DNA of 64,000 nt from UBA4416 sp038327195 (GTDB lineage Bacteria; Bacteroidota; Bacteroidia; B-17B0; Aurantibacillaceae): NCBI GenBank assembly GCA_038327195.1, contig JBBQKU010000008.1, positions 62,001 to 126,000 on the forward strand. The letters are read 5' to 3'. Shown piece after piece: positions 25,290-36,000 of the stretch. The notes under the pieces are model-generated. The model saw nothing but the letters and a program-made list of their open reading frames with translations, did no database searches and had not been told where the DNA came from. The position numbers and the translations under genes are program-made. The stretch's first letter is position 1, and each line of letters opens with the position of its first letter.

Positions 25290-25579
25290 AGAAGAATCAC
25301 AACTTTAAATTGATTGATGGACAATTTAATTCATCAGACGCAAGAAGTGTATTATTTACATTGTTAAATAGTAAAATTAATTTTCATTCGATGGAGGCTT
25401 TCGCGATTAAAGAAAGAACTAGTGGCGACACTTCCTTTCACGAAAAACGAATTAAACAGCTTACGAAATCAAACGTTAATATAAAGAAAGTATTAGATTA
25501 TGCAGAAAAAAATAAACTTTCTTTGTTCATTGATGGAACTATTGAAATTAAATTGGTAGATGATTCAAAAAGTAAATAG
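25286..25579 (+). CDS. Small hypothetical protein, second tandem paralogue
   Basis: The 97-residue soluble protein shares with its upstream neighbour a GQF(T/N)S(K/S)DA helix start, K-I-x-(Y/F)-H in the next helix and a basic RI-K-L segment. Its C-terminus has two extra strands ('LSLFIDGTIEIKLVDD'). I recall similar short proteins of unknown function widely in Bacteroidota. It overlaps the upstream gene by four bases and the DUF6671 gene by 20 bases. Confidence 0.62.
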   Translation: MKKNHNFKLIDGQFNSSDARSVLFTLLNSKINFHSMEAFAIKERTSGDTSFHEKRIKQLTKSNVNIKKVLDYAEKNKLSLFIDGTIEIKLVDDSKSK

Positions 25580-26420
25580 AGATTTATTTAGTGGACGTAA
25601 ATTAGTCATAGCCACAAAGCATCACAAAGAAAAAGTAATAGCACCTTTATTTGAAAATGCTTTTGATTTAAGTTGTTTTATACTCGAAAATTTTGACACG
25701 GATTTGTTAGGAACCTTTACTGGTGAAATTGAACGCAAGGATGATCCAATCATAACGCTAAGGAATAAATGCCTGCAAGCGATGGAAGTCAGTAATTGTG
25801 ATTTAGGTATTGCCAGTGAAGGTTCTTTTGGTTCACATCCATATATTCCTTATGCTCACGCTGATGATGAGCTTTTAATTTTTATTGATAAAAAAAATAA
25901 TTTAGAAATAATTGAAAGAGAGTTGAGTCTAAAGACAAACTTTAATGGCACTGAAATTAAAACAGAAAACGAATTAATTGATTTTGCAAATCACATAAAA
26001 TTTCCGGAACATGCTTTAATTCTTCAAAAAGCATCAGATGATACTACTGAAATTATTAAAGGAATCACTAGTTGGGATTTACTGAAGGAGTCATTTCAAA
26101 TGTTTTTAGAGAAATATGGACAAGCTTATGTGATAACGGACATGAGAGCACTTTATAATCCTACAAGAATGGACGTTATAAAATTAGCTGCCGAAAAACT
26201 TGTCAAGAAAATAAATTCCTTTTGTCCAAATTGTAAAACACCTGGTTTTGGAATTACAGAAGCTAAACGTGGTTTACCCTGCGAACTATGCCGACTTCCA
26301 ACAAAATCGACACTAAGCTACATTTATGTATGTAAAAAATGCAGTTTTAGAAAAGAAGAAAAATTTCCGAATCAAAAAATAGTTGAAGAACCTACATTTT
26401 GTGATTTTTGCAATCCGTAA
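25560..26420 (+). CDS. DUF6671-family protein with C-terminal zinc ribbon
   Basis: The 286-residue cytoplasmic protein matches my recollection of DUF6671, a conserved Bacteroidota/Proteobacteria family of unknown function. N-terminal part: 'GRKLVIATKHHKEKVIAPLF', 'GEIERKDDPIITLRNKCLQA' and 'NCDLGIASEGSFGSHP', which look like nucleotide- or sugar-binding strands. C-terminal zinc-ribbon motifs: CPNC (about 220), CELC (about 242), CKKC (about 258) and CDFC near the end. It overlaps the upstream paralogue by 20 bases and is 11 bases before the dihydroorotase-like gene, so it is in the same operon. A role in nucleotide metabolism or repair is possible but unproven. Confidence 0.8.
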   Translation: MIQKVNRDLFSGRKLVIATKHHKEKVIAPLFENAFDLSCFILENFDTDLLGTFTGEIERKDDPIITLRNKCLQAMEVSNCDLGIASEGSFGSHPYIPYAHADDELLIFIDKKNNLEIIERELSLKTNFNGTEIKTENELIDFANHIKFPEHALILQKASDDTTEIIKGITSWDLLKESFQMFLEKYGQAYVITDMRALYNPTRMDVIKLAAEKLVKKINSFCPNCKTPGFGITEAKRGLPCELCRLPTKSTLSYIYVCKKCSFRKEEKFPNQKIVEEPTFCDFCNP

Positions 26421-26431
26421 AAAAATAAAAT

Positions 26432-27784
26432 ATGATTAAAACATTAATAAAAAGTGCAACACTCGTTAATGAAGGAGAAATTAAGATTGTTGACGTTTTA
26501 ATATCTGGAGAGAGAATAGAAAAAATAGAAAAAAACATTACCCTTAAAGATGAAAAATTAAACATAATTAATGCAGAAGGTTTATATCTTATTCCTGGGA
26601 TGATAGATGATCAAGTACATTTTAGAGAACCTGGGCTAACAAATAAAGGAACTATTTATTCCGAATCAAGAGCCGCTGTTGCTGGAGGTATCACTTCCTT
26701 TATGGATATGCCAAACACCATCCCTAACACTCTTACTCAGGATTTATTAGAAGAAAAATATACAATAGCTTCAAAATATTCTTTGGCTAATTATTCTTTT
26801 TTTATGGGAATAACTAAGGATAATTTGGAAGAGGCTTTAAAAACAGATACTGAAAATGTTTGTGGTATAACGGATGATGGATTGTATTTCAATAATGATG
26901 AAGGGATTTTAGCCAACTATCCCAATTATCTTGAAAAGCTTTTTTCAAGAAGTGATACGCTTATTGCCCTGCATTGTGAAAATGATAATATCATTAATAG
27001 CAACACAGAAAAATATCTAAAAATTTACGGCAACGACATTCCATTTAAATTCCATGCGCTTATTAGAAGTGAAGAATCCTGTTTAGAAGCAACTAAGACA
27101 GTGTTAGAAATTGCAAAAAAACATAATAACAGATTGCATGTTTTTCATATCTCTACTTTATCTGAGGCTAATTTATTTGAAAATGAATTACCATTAATAA
27201 ATAAGCGAATTACAGCAGAAGCCTGCATTCACCATCTATGGTTTTCAGATAAAGATTATGAAAAATTGGGTGATAAAATAAAATGGAATCCTTCAATAAA
27301 ATCAGAATCAAACAGAGTAGGATTATTGCAGGCTTTAAAAGATAATAAACTCGACATTATTGCCACCGACCATGCTCCCCATACTATTGACGAAAAAAAA
27401 GGAAATTACTTCGAGAGCAAATCAGGCGGCCCACTTGTTCAGCATGCTTTACCGGTTTTGTTTGAATTGTATCATCAACATAAAATTTCTTTACAAGATA
27501 TTGTCAAAAAGACTAGTCATAATGTAGCTGAAATTTATCGCATAAAAGATAGAGGTTATTTACGTGAAGGATATTATGCTGACATGGTTATTGTAGATTT
27601 AAATAAAAACTGGATAGCGAGTGAAGAAACTATTTTATATAAATGTGGATGGTCTCCATTTACCGATTATAAATTCAAAAGCAAAATACTAAGAACTTTT
27701 GTAAATGGCGTGCAGGTTTATTATAATGGAAATTTTAGTGATGCGATTTTCGGGAAACGTTTAAAGTTTAGCAAAGAAAGATAA
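26432..27784 (+). CDS. pyrC: Dihydroorotase-like amidohydrolase (class I type)
   Basis: The 450-residue protein belongs to the cyclic amidohydrolase family; dihydroorotase closes carbamoyl-aspartate in pyrimidine synthesis. Metal-site motifs: 'GMIDDQVHFREPGLTNKGTI' has Gln61-x-His63 where HxH is usual, 'ITDDGLYF' (147-150 TDDG, the Asp ligand in class I), 'ALHCEND', 'VFHIST' and the final Asp in 'IIATDHAPHT'. I recall the DDQVHFREPG form from other Bacteroidota dihydroorotases, but there the following region reads with a Lys rather than TDDG, so the metal-ligand set here is unusual. It follows the DUF6671 gene by 11 bases. Confidence 0.85.
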   Translation: MIKTLIKSATLVNEGEIKIVDVLISGERIEKIEKNITLKDEKLNIINAEGLYLIPGMIDDQVHFREPGLTNKGTIYSESRAAVAGGITSFMDMPNTIPNTLTQDLLEEKYTIASKYSLANYSFFMGITKDNLEEALKTDTENVCGITDDGLYFNNDEGILANYPNYLEKLFSRSDTLIALHCENDNIINSNTEKYLKIYGNDIPFKFHALIRSEESCLEATKTVLEIAKKHNNRLHVFHISTLSEANLFENELPLINKRITAEACIHHLWFSDKDYEKLGDKIKWNPSIKSESNRVGLLQALKDNKLDIIATDHAPHTIDEKKGNYFESKSGGPLVQHALPVLFELYHQHKISLQDIVKKTSHNVAEIYRIKDRGYLREGYYADMVIVDLNKNWIASEETILYKCGWSPFTDYKFKSKILRTFVNGVQVYYNGNFSDAIFGKRLKFSKER

Positions 27785-27823
27785 TAACAAACAGAATAAC
27801 CTATAAAAAAACAAACAACAATT

Positions 27824-28786
27824 ATGAATTTAGACTTATTGATTTCAAACATTACAAATCCCGCTTTCCTATTTTTTATTTTAGGAATCATAGCGGTAAA
27901 ACTTAAAAGTGATTTAGAAATACCGCCAAATTCTTCCAAGTTTATTTCTTTGTACTTACTTTTTTCTATTGGATTCAAAGGAGGACAAGAACTTTCTCAC
28001 GAGACATTTAGCACAGAAATTTTATGGTCAATGTTATTCGGAATTGGAATTTCATTGTTGATTCCTTTTTACACGTTTTTTATTTTAAAACGTAAAATGA
28101 ATATTTATGATGCTGGCGCAATTGCTGCAGCATACGGCTCAGTTAGTGCAGTTACTTTTGTTACGGCTGTTTCGTATTTAGATATTCAAAAATTGCAACT
28201 GCATGGGCATATGGTTGCTATTATGGCCTTAATGGAATCGCCAGCAATTATTGCAGGTTTAATATTGATGTCAATTTATAATAAAGAAGAAAGCAGTGGC
28301 ACAAATAAATTATCTGTTATCAAGCATTCTTTTACTAATGGCAGTGTTCTTTTAATATTAGGTAGTTTGGTAATTGGTTTATTAGCTAATGCTAAACAAG
28401 CAGAAGGCATTAAACCATTTACTAATGATATGTTTAAAGGCTTTTTAGCAATTTTTTTATTGGATATGGGAATTACAAGTGGTCGAAAATTAAGCTCCTT
28501 TTTAAGTAATGGTTGGTTTCCCTTATTCTTTGCAATTGTAATTCCTCTTTTTAACGGATGTCTTGTAGCTCTTTTGAGTTCTATGATAACAGATGATGTA
28601 GCAAATCGATTTATGTTTGCTGTGTTAGCGGCGAGTGCCTCTTATATTGCCGTTCCAGCTGCTATGAAAATTGCTATCCCAAAAGCAAATCCAGGACTTT
28701 ATTTACCAATGGCTTTAGCTGTTACTTTTCCATTAAATATTACTTTTGGAATGCCACTTTATCTTTATGTTTCTCAATTAATTTAG
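27824..28786 (+). CDS. sbtA: Sodium-dependent bicarbonate transporter, SbtA family
   Basis: The 320-residue polytopic protein has about ten helices in two inverted halves. The segments 'FSIGFKGGQELS', 'AIAAAYGSVSAVTFVTAVSYL' and 'LMESPAIIAGLILMS' are diagnostic of SbtA (DUF897). The family imports HCO3- with Na+, first described in cyanobacteria; in heterotrophs it likely supplies carboxylases. No PII-like SbtB gene is adjacent, although SbtB usually regulates the cyanobacterial protein. It starts 39 bases after the dihydroorotase-like gene on the same strand; carbamoyl-phosphate synthesis uses bicarbonate, which may explain the pairing (inference). Confidence 0.88.
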   Translation: MNLDLLISNITNPAFLFFILGIIAVKLKSDLEIPPNSSKFISLYLLFSIGFKGGQELSHETFSTEILWSMLFGIGISLLIPFYTFFILKRKMNIYDAGAIAAAYGSVSAVTFVTAVSYLDIQKLQLHGHMVAIMALMESPAIIAGLILMSIYNKEESSGTNKLSVIKHSFTNGSVLLILGSLVIGLLANAKQAEGIKPFTNDMFKGFLAIFLLDMGITSGRKLSSFLSNGWFPLFFAIVIPLFNGCLVALLSSMITDDVANRFMFAVLAASASYIAVPAAMKIAIPKANPGLYLPMALAVTFPLNITFGMPLYLYVSQLI

Positions 28787-28833
28787 AATAATGTGGGGTT
28801 AAATTTTAAAAAATAACATGAGTATCTATTAAT

Positions 28834-29997
28834 TTACCTCCAATTGTAATTATTAATAAATTGATAATCCTCAATCAGTTCTTTAATAAAACGTGGATCG
28901 TCTCTTAAAGCATCAATTTCAATTTCGATATCTTTATTTTCGTAAGTCAAGGTTCGAAGTTCTAGTTTTATATGCCTTTCAATAAGTTTAGCGTTTAAAG
29001 CCCTTGGACTAACAGTTAATTCAAAAGGAAATGCATAAGCCTTTTGTTTGATTGTTTTTTCTAATTCAGCAATTTTCGTTTTAATGATTGTCACAAATCT
29101 TTTTATTGAAGAATCATTTAAAGATATTTCATTAGAATTATTAGGAAGTAATTCATCAACTAATAATTTTATTCTTAAAATATCTGCAATGTCAGAATTA
29201 TCTCGAGCATTAGATAATTCTTTCATTAAGTTTTCTTTTTTTAATCTAAGTTCTGGGTTTTGCTCTCTGTCTGGATGTATGAGTTTTGCTAATTCTTTAA
29301 ATAATTTATTAATATCGGTATTTAATAATTTTTCAACTTCAGCAATCTTCGCTTCTTTCTCTTGTTGCCCTTTCGATTTTGTTTTTTCTTTACGATTTCT
29401 AAAATAATCTTCAAAACCTTTGTCTTCCTGCTCTTGGTATTTACTATAAAACTCTTTATACTTTTCGTGATGGGCTTCTTGTTCTTCTTGTGTTTTAAAA
29501 TCTTTATTACTTAAATCATCTAAGTCAATATCAAATCCATATTGATTTTTTATTTGTTCCTCAATGCGTTGCTTCTCCAATAAACGGTAGTTTCGTTCAG
29601 CAGTTGTTTCCAATTGTAACATGATGGCATAATAAAATGTTCGGTCATGCTCAATTTCATTTGAACAAATTTCTAAAATGCAAGTCTTTAAAATATGTTT
29701 TTGATTTTTACTTAATCTAACTAAATCTTCTAAATAAATATCGCGCATCATTTCAGTGCGTAATGCTGTTAATTTTTTTTTATTTTCTAGTTCTGGATGT
29801 ATTTGTTTTGAATATTCTTTATTTGCAAACTGAACTAATTCATCCATTAAATCAGCTTGTTTAATGGCCGCTTTATGTTTTGCTAACGCATCATTAAAAT
29901 CTTTTTGCGCTTTCGTGCTATTTGAATTTGAGCTTTTCCAAACCAGTTTATTATGATCTTCTGGTTCTAATTCTGGAAACAATGGGACGGTTGACAT
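28834..29997 (-). CDS. Cytoplasmic J-domain-like coiled-coil protein
   Basis: The 387-residue charged soluble protein has long helical, partly coiled-coil regions (about 75-150 and 165-225) and a J-domain-like segment at 228-275: 'INKLFKELAKLIHPDREQNP' with the HPD tripeptide at 241-243 and following helix 'LMKELSNARDNSD'. J domains stimulate DnaK ATPase and recruit it to clients; here the domain is central rather than N-terminal. The last ~100 residues form another helical and strand region of no known family. It is a lone gene transcribed toward the sbtA end, with no clear promoter. Function beyond J-domain homology is unknown. Confidence 0.72.
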   Translation of the reverse strand: MSTVPLFPELEPEDHNKLVWKSSNSNSTKAQKDFNDALAKHKAAIKQADLMDELVQFANKEYSKQIHPELENKKKLTALRTEMMRDIYLEDLVRLSKNQKHILKTCILEICSNEIEHDRTFYYAIMLQLETTAERNYRLLEKQRIEEQIKNQYGFDIDLDDLSNKDFKTQEEQEAHHEKYKEFYSKYQEQEDKGFEDYFRNRKEKTKSKGQQEKEAKIAEVEKLLNTDINKLFKELAKLIHPDREQNPELRLKKENLMKELSNARDNSDIADILRIKLLVDELLPNNSNEISLNDSSIKRFVTIIKTKIAELEKTIKQKAYAFPFELTVSPRALNAKLIERHIKLELRTLTYENKDIEIEIDALRDDPRFIKELIEDYQFINNYNWR

Positions 29998-30054
29998 TTC
30001 TAAAGAGTTGGTATAATAAAAGTAAATATACTCAGTGGAGTTTGAACTAAGTAA

Positions 30055-32013
30055 TTATTTCAAATAGCTTATGGCAATAATTTGAATTTTCCGTTCACTA
30101 GCAGCAAATGGACTATAAACTGAATTCTTTGTGTCTTTCACATCATCACTTACTTTACTTACTGGTAATTCACCAATATCTTCATCAAAAAATTCAATCT
30201 TTCCTTCAGTTTCATTAATGTTGTTTATGTACTTTGTAAATATGCCGCTTTTATATTCAATAAAATAATTACGTAAACTACTAATTCTACGTTTTGCTAA
30301 ATTCACATTATAATCTGTACTTGCTAACGGACTACAATATCCTTTCATGGTTATTTTTACTTTTTCATTTCGTTTTAAAACAGATTCGAGTAAAAGCGCA
30401 AATTTTTCTAAGTCTTGCATACCTGCATCAACACTATCCTCAAAAAAGTTTAATATTCTATTTTCAGCATATTCTTTTTGTTCGCCTTCATTTCCTTTAG
30501 TGTATTCTGTAATGTATTTGTTTTTTAATAACACATAATCATCATAGGTTTTTTTGTAATTCTTTTTTGTTACAATCACTTTTGTTTTTGGTTCAGGTTC
30601 ATCATTATGAAAATACAAGGTTAACGGACATAATACTTTCATTTGGTTTATGATTTGTTCAGTTGTGTCAATTGGCATAGCGGGCTCTGTTAATGGAGGT
30701 ATTGAGAAGCTATAAATATCATTACAGCAACTTGGTTTATCTTCAAAATATGAACCAATTCGGTTTGAAGAAATATAAGCTTTGTCTTTTTTAGAATTTA
30801 CGCTGTAATAAATATCATTGTAACTACTATTAATTGGATAGCCTAAATTTTTCGGTTCGGTAAATTCATTATTTTTAAATTCAGATTTGAAAATATCAAA
30901 ATTACCTAATCCTTTATGCCATGTGCTACTAAAATAAAGTGTATTTATTTCTTTTACATAAAAAGGTGTAATTTCATCTTCAATAGTATTTATTTTTTTA
31001 CCAGCATTAACAGGAATTTCATAAACTCCATTAGTATTTAAAATACTGTACCAAATATCCATTCCTCCTTCACCACCAGCACGGTTACTTGCAAAAAATA
31101 AAACTTCTTTATTATTTATTTTTCCAATATTTGGCTGGGTGGTATTATTTCCATTTATATTAATGGGTGATGGTAGTTTTTTTAATTCAGTCCATTTACT
31201 ATTAACGTAATTAGATTCATAAATATCACAAGTATATTGCGACATATTTAATGCTTGGCAACGTGTTACAAATACTTTAGTAAAATCATCATTAAAACAT
31301 GTGTTGGCATTATGAATACCTTCTTTATTAAACAAACTATCTAGCTCAGTTGCTTTTTGACGTTTATTATTTATTTTATTTGATGTGTAAAGTTTATTAA
31401 AGCCAACACCTCTATCATCTGTTTTAGATTTATCTCTTAACGAGGAAAAATATAAAACGGTATCCACCTCAATTGGCGCATATTCGCTAACTCTACTGTT
31501 TACTGCACTGTCGAGATGTAATACTTTTGCTTCGACAGGGTTTTTAATTAATATTTGAGCTAAATCACATGCGTCAATTTCTTGCTTTGCCTTTAAACCC
31601 ATTTGTTTTTTAATAGGATCTTTTGCAGTTCTATTTTTTTTGTAATACTTATCAAAATATTTTTTTGCCTCTTTGTATTTTCCTGTATTTTTTAAAAGGG
31701 TAGCAATATAAAACGGAACTTCTTTATAAACTTTTCCATTGTCTTTTTTATATATTTTTTGATACCAGCGTAATGCTGTTTCGTTATCATAATTTAAGCG
31801 CGAAGCATCTGCAAACAGTAATTGGTATTCAATTTTTGATGAATCTATTAATATAATTTGATTGTAAATTTGTGCAGCAGATGAAAAGTCTTTATTTCCA
31901 TTAGCTTCAATGCCTTGCTTTAAAAGTTGTTTAATTTTTTGAGCATTTATTTTCGAACTGAAAAATGAAAAGCAGACAAAGAGGATGAAAATTATTTTTT
32001 TAGAACACTTCAT
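30055..32013 (-). CDS. OmpA-family protein with TPR and PD40 repeats (T9SS-associated)
   Basis: The start is set at the ATG at 32013 (MKCSKKIIFILFVCFSFFSS signal peptide); a TTG seven codons upstream would overlap the porP gene. The 652-residue product has N-terminal TPR repeats (about 30-140, 'GNKDFSSAAQIYNQIILID'), a PD40/beta-propeller region ('NNKEVLFFASNRAGGEGGMD', 'TLYFSSTWHKGLGNFDIFKS') and a C-terminal OmpA-like peptidoglycan-binding domain (about 515-652, 'VNLAKRRISSLRNYF'). Such proteins are usual third members of PorP/SprF-adhesin operons and resemble PorE. It starts two bases after the porP stop, so the three genes are coupled. Confidence 0.87.
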   Translation of the reverse strand: MKCSKKIIFILFVCFSFFSSKINAQKIKQLLKQGIEANGNKDFSSAAQIYNQIILIDSSKIEYQLLFADASRLNYDNETALRWYQKIYKKDNGKVYKEVPFYIATLLKNTGKYKEAKKYFDKYYKKNRTAKDPIKKQMGLKAKQEIDACDLAQILIKNPVEAKVLHLDSAVNSRVSEYAPIEVDTVLYFSSLRDKSKTDDRGVGFNKLYTSNKINNKRQKATELDSLFNKEGIHNANTCFNDDFTKVFVTRCQALNMSQYTCDIYESNYVNSKWTELKKLPSPININGNNTTQPNIGKINNKEVLFFASNRAGGEGGMDIWYSILNTNGVYEIPVNAGKKINTIEDEITPFYVKEINTLYFSSTWHKGLGNFDIFKSEFKNNEFTEPKNLGYPINSSYNDIYYSVNSKKDKAYISSNRIGSYFEDKPSCCNDIYSFSIPPLTEPAMPIDTTEQIINQMKVLCPLTLYFHNDEPEPKTKVIVTKKNYKKTYDDYVLLKNKYITEYTKGNEGEQKEYAENRILNFFEDSVDAGMQDLEKFALLLESVLKRNEKVKITMKGYCSPLASTDYNVNLAKRRISSLRNYFIEYKSGIFTKYINNINETEGKIEFFDEDIGELPVSKVSDDVKDTKNSVYSPFAASERKIQIIAISYLK

Positions 32014-32015
32014 GC

Positions 32016-33062
32016 TTACATGTATATTGGACAAACTCTTGTTTTAGGTACAAATGATTTTGGTTTGGCGTAAATGTAAATAAATGAAATTTCGAAACCA
32101 CCTCTTCCATTTGTGGCACGTTTAAATTGAGAATAATTATAATCATAAGATGCTTGCAAGCGCATATTATTATGTTGCAAACCTACAGTTGTAATAAATG
32201 CATCTCCTAAGCGTGATAATATTCCTACATTAAATACTGTATTTGTTTTTGGTTCAATGGTGTAATAGTATGATAAGCCAACTAGGTTTTCTCTAAATTT
32301 TTGTTGTTGATTGGCGTAGTATTCAAATTGAATATTTGAAATATTTGAAAAACTATATTTTAATAATAATGATTCACTATGTTTTGTCCTTAAAACTATA
32401 TTGCTTGTATTGTAAAACGAAATATTTGGCTTATTAATATGATTGATTGCGTAACCAACTGTTGCAGTAAAATTTTGATTAAACTTTTTTTGAACAACTG
32501 TTCCTAAACCTAAATCTGCGTATGTTTTGGATTGTTTAGGAAACAACTCTCCATTTGATAATCCGGCATTGTATGCATCGCCATCCCATTGTTTATCAAA
32601 CGATAATTTATTTACATCCACACTTATATTACTAACGCCAGCTAGAACGCCAATGCCAATAATTAATCCCGAATCTTTTTTAAAGGATATTTTATGGTTT
32701 ATAGGAATTTTAACTTCATTAATTTTATAATGACCATCACCAGATGCATCGTGATTAAAAATAATCCCGACAGCTTCATCTGTTTTTTTTATGTATGATT
32801 TTTGTAAATTAAAGTCTGCCCCAAAACTAAAGGTATTGTAAGGTACTTGCACACTTTTCCATTGGTTACGGTAATTTAAAATTAAACGACCATCACCATC
32901 AAACATACCAGCGTTTGCAGGATTTAAATTAAGAGGCGACATATTCCAATTTGAAAAATGAATATCTTGAGCTGAGGCAGTTTTAAATAAACCAAAACAT
33001 ACCAATGCCATAAAACAAATTGTTTTACAGCGAATGAGATATGATTTAATTTTAAAATTCAT
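32016..33062 (-). CDS. PorP/SprF-family type IX secretion protein
   Basis: The 348-residue outer-membrane beta-barrel has a signal peptide (cleaved after 'FKTASAQ') and the family-defining opening 'DIHFSNWNMSPLNLNPANAG' followed by 'NYRNQWKSV'. PorP/SprF proteins are needed to export or anchor a specific type B CTD partner, normally encoded next to them; here that is the 1344-residue adhesin whose stop is one base upstream. The terminal residues are not an OMP-consensus Phe but a Met, which is unusual but not decisive. Confidence 0.92.
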   Translation of the reverse strand: MNFKIKSYLIRCKTICFMALVCFGLFKTASAQDIHFSNWNMSPLNLNPANAGMFDGDGRLILNYRNQWKSVQVPYNTFSFGADFNLQKSYIKKTDEAVGIIFNHDASGDGHYKINEVKIPINHKISFKKDSGLIIGIGVLAGVSNISVDVNKLSFDKQWDGDAYNAGLSNGELFPKQSKTYADLGLGTVVQKKFNQNFTATVGYAINHINKPNISFYNTSNIVLRTKHSESLLLKYSFSNISNIQFEYYANQQQKFRENLVGLSYYYTIEPKTNTVFNVGILSRLGDAFITTVGLQHNNMRLQASYDYNYSQFKRATNGRGGFEISFIYIYAKPKSFVPKTRVCPIYM

Positions 33063-33063
33063 C

Positions 33064-36000
33064 TTAATTCATTAATGTGATATTTCCTTTTTTAAATGAT
33101 TCTTGGCCGTTGTTACATTTAAACGTCATGTAATAACCATAAACGCCTTGATCTAATTTTTTTCCTTTATAATAACCATCCCAACCTTTTCTAACATCAT
33201 TGGTTTCAAATAATTTTTCTCCCCAACGATCGTAAATAGTTAAGTATACTTCAGTTAAAAAATTACTTCGGATATAAAGCATATCATTATTACCATCCCC
33301 ATTAGGAGTAAAACCTGTTGGTAAAAAAACAACACCTTCATTACAAGCATCTGTAATTATTTCAATATATATTGACTTGAGTAAATGTTGGCAACCATTA
33401 GCATCAGTAAAGTAAACAGTATATGTTCCTGTTTTTACAGGGGTAATAACAAAACTATTACCTCCAATATTTGTCATTGGTATATTTGGAGAAATGGTTA
33501 CAGTTCCAGTATATGTGAATCCAGTAAGTGTAACGGTTACGGTTTGTCCTAAAGTTAGAGTATTGGATGATACGGAAATTGAAGCACTGTTATATGAAAA
33601 TGGATATATTGTAACCGTAGTTGTTAAATTGCTTTTACATGTGTCTGTTCCTAAAATTGTACTTATAGTAACAGTATATATAGTTGTTGTTCCTACATAA
33701 CACGATGGATTTGAAATATTTGGATTCGTTAATCCTGTAGTTGGATTCCATGAATATAATACACCACCACTTGCATTTAATTTCACTGTGTCTGGCTCAC
33801 ATTTATTAATAGCAGCATTTACCGCAACTGGAGTAAACCCAGATAATGTAAAAATATTTTCACTGGTGTCTTTACATCCGAAGCTATTGGTAGCAATAAG
33901 CGACACTGTATAAGTTCCAGGAGAACCATAATAATAGGTGGGGCTTTGTGTTGCTGAAGAATTGCCATCACCAAAGTTCCATTGCCACGCTGTTGGCGAA
34001 GCAAAAGAAGCATCTGTAAAAAACACATTATTATTACAGGCACCAATCGTATAAGTAAATGCTGATGTTATTTTAGGATATACTGTTACTGAGGTAGTTA
34101 ATGTTTTGACACATGTTTTGCCTAACAAACTGATTTGTGATGTTGTAACTGTGTATACAATACTAGCTGTGGTTGTGCAAATTGGATTTAAGATTAATGG
34201 ATTTGATAAACCTATGGTTGGTTGCCAAACACAGGATGTTGCTCCCGTTACTAAAAGTGAAACGCTTTGATACGAACATTTCGATACAGGTACATTTATT
34301 TTTAAAGAGTCAACAGGCACTAAAATTATTTTTGTTGTTGAATCTTTACATCCAAATGCGTTTTGAGTTACAAGTTTTACAGTATAAGTTCCTGCTGATA
34401 AAAAAGAATGTGAGGTGCTATATGTTGTTGCTGTTAAGGCAGAATTAATATACCATTTACTAGGAGTGCCAACTGGAAGTGTATTATTAATAAATGACAC
34501 GTTATTTGAACACGAATCAACTGTTGCTGTAAAACTTGCAACTGGCTTCGGATAAATAGTTACAACTACTTTTGCTGTATCATATAGGTTATTACAAATA
34601 GAAGTCTTTACATATAAATTTACAGTATAAGTTCCTGCCGCAGTAAATGTTTTAGTTGGATTTAAAATAATAGAGGTTGTGTCTGTACTGCCAAAATCCC
34701 ATAAATACGAATGGCCTGGCGTGCTCGAATTTGTAAATGTAATAGTAGCAGGGGCACAGCCAGATAAAAGACTAGTTGAAATATTTGCAGTTGCTGTATT
34801 TAGTTGAAAATCAATTTTGAAAACGCCATTGTTGCAATTACTATTGTGATTAACGTTTGTTCCTGTGTTTGGCCAAGCACCCGGTGTAACAGGAAAGTCA
34901 TCATTACCACCACAACCAGCACAAACAGATTGATAAATAATTCCTCGCTTATCAAAACGACTTGTTCCACCATCCACATGTTCGTGACTCAATGCTCCTC
35001 CAAAATAACTTCCAAATAATAAACTTGTCATATTTGGAGCAAGCACCATTAAATAAAAATTGTAACCATCGGTTGTTGATTGAATAGCAGATGCGGTAAT
35101 TGGCATTCCAACAGTAGGACTTAAAAAAATAATATTTCCACCCCAGCCAGATAAATAAATATTTCCAGCACAGTCAACTGAAAAAGCAGATGGCGAAATG
35201 TTAATATTCCCTGACCCATTTCCGAAAATGGTAGAGGCTAATAATGTATTGAGTTGCGGTGTAAACTTTTGGATATACTGTTTACTATTTGCTATAGAGT
35301 ATACACCTGCAGTTACAGGCATAACGCCAAGTGATTGACCATAGATGTATGCATTTTGACTATTATCTAATTGAACAAAATAACTTTGATCATAATTATT
35401 TGTTCCTATATAAGTAGCATGCATAATATATGCGCCCGTATTTTTAATTTTACAGAGATAGCCATCACATTTCCCTCCTCCATATATGGTTTTGTAACTT
35501 CCTGTCGTTACTGGAAAATTAGAACTTCTTGTTCCTCCAGTAATATAAATATTTAATGTATCATCAAGGGCAAGCGCATAACCAGCATCATTGTCACTTC
35601 CACCAATAAATGTACTAAATACTAATCCGCTTAAAGTAGGATTAAATTTAACTAAAACTGCATCTTGTCTTCCGCCTAAAGTATTATCTAAAGCGCTCAC
35701 TGTAGGGAAATCAGCAGATTTAGTACTACTTATAATATAAATATTTAATGATTGGTCAATTTGGATTTCCCCACGGTATTGATCACCATAATTATATTGT
35801 AGCGAATCAGGTGGGTATTCTGTAATTGGTCCGTAAGGAGTTGCAAACGTTGTTATAACATTGTTGTAATTGATACCGTCGTTTTCAGTACCGCCAATAA
35901 ATGTAGATGCCATTAAAATGTTTCCATTGGCATTTAGTTTTGACACGTAAATATCTGTTCCACCAGGAAAATTAGTCCCATTAAATACAAAATTAATGGC

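Noticed and set aside
34173..34448. Open frame of 91 codons on the plus strand inside the adhesin gene
   Set aside because: It lies antisense within the repeat-rich adhesin and has no signal, motif or plausible start context; the adhesin frame is clearly the coding one.
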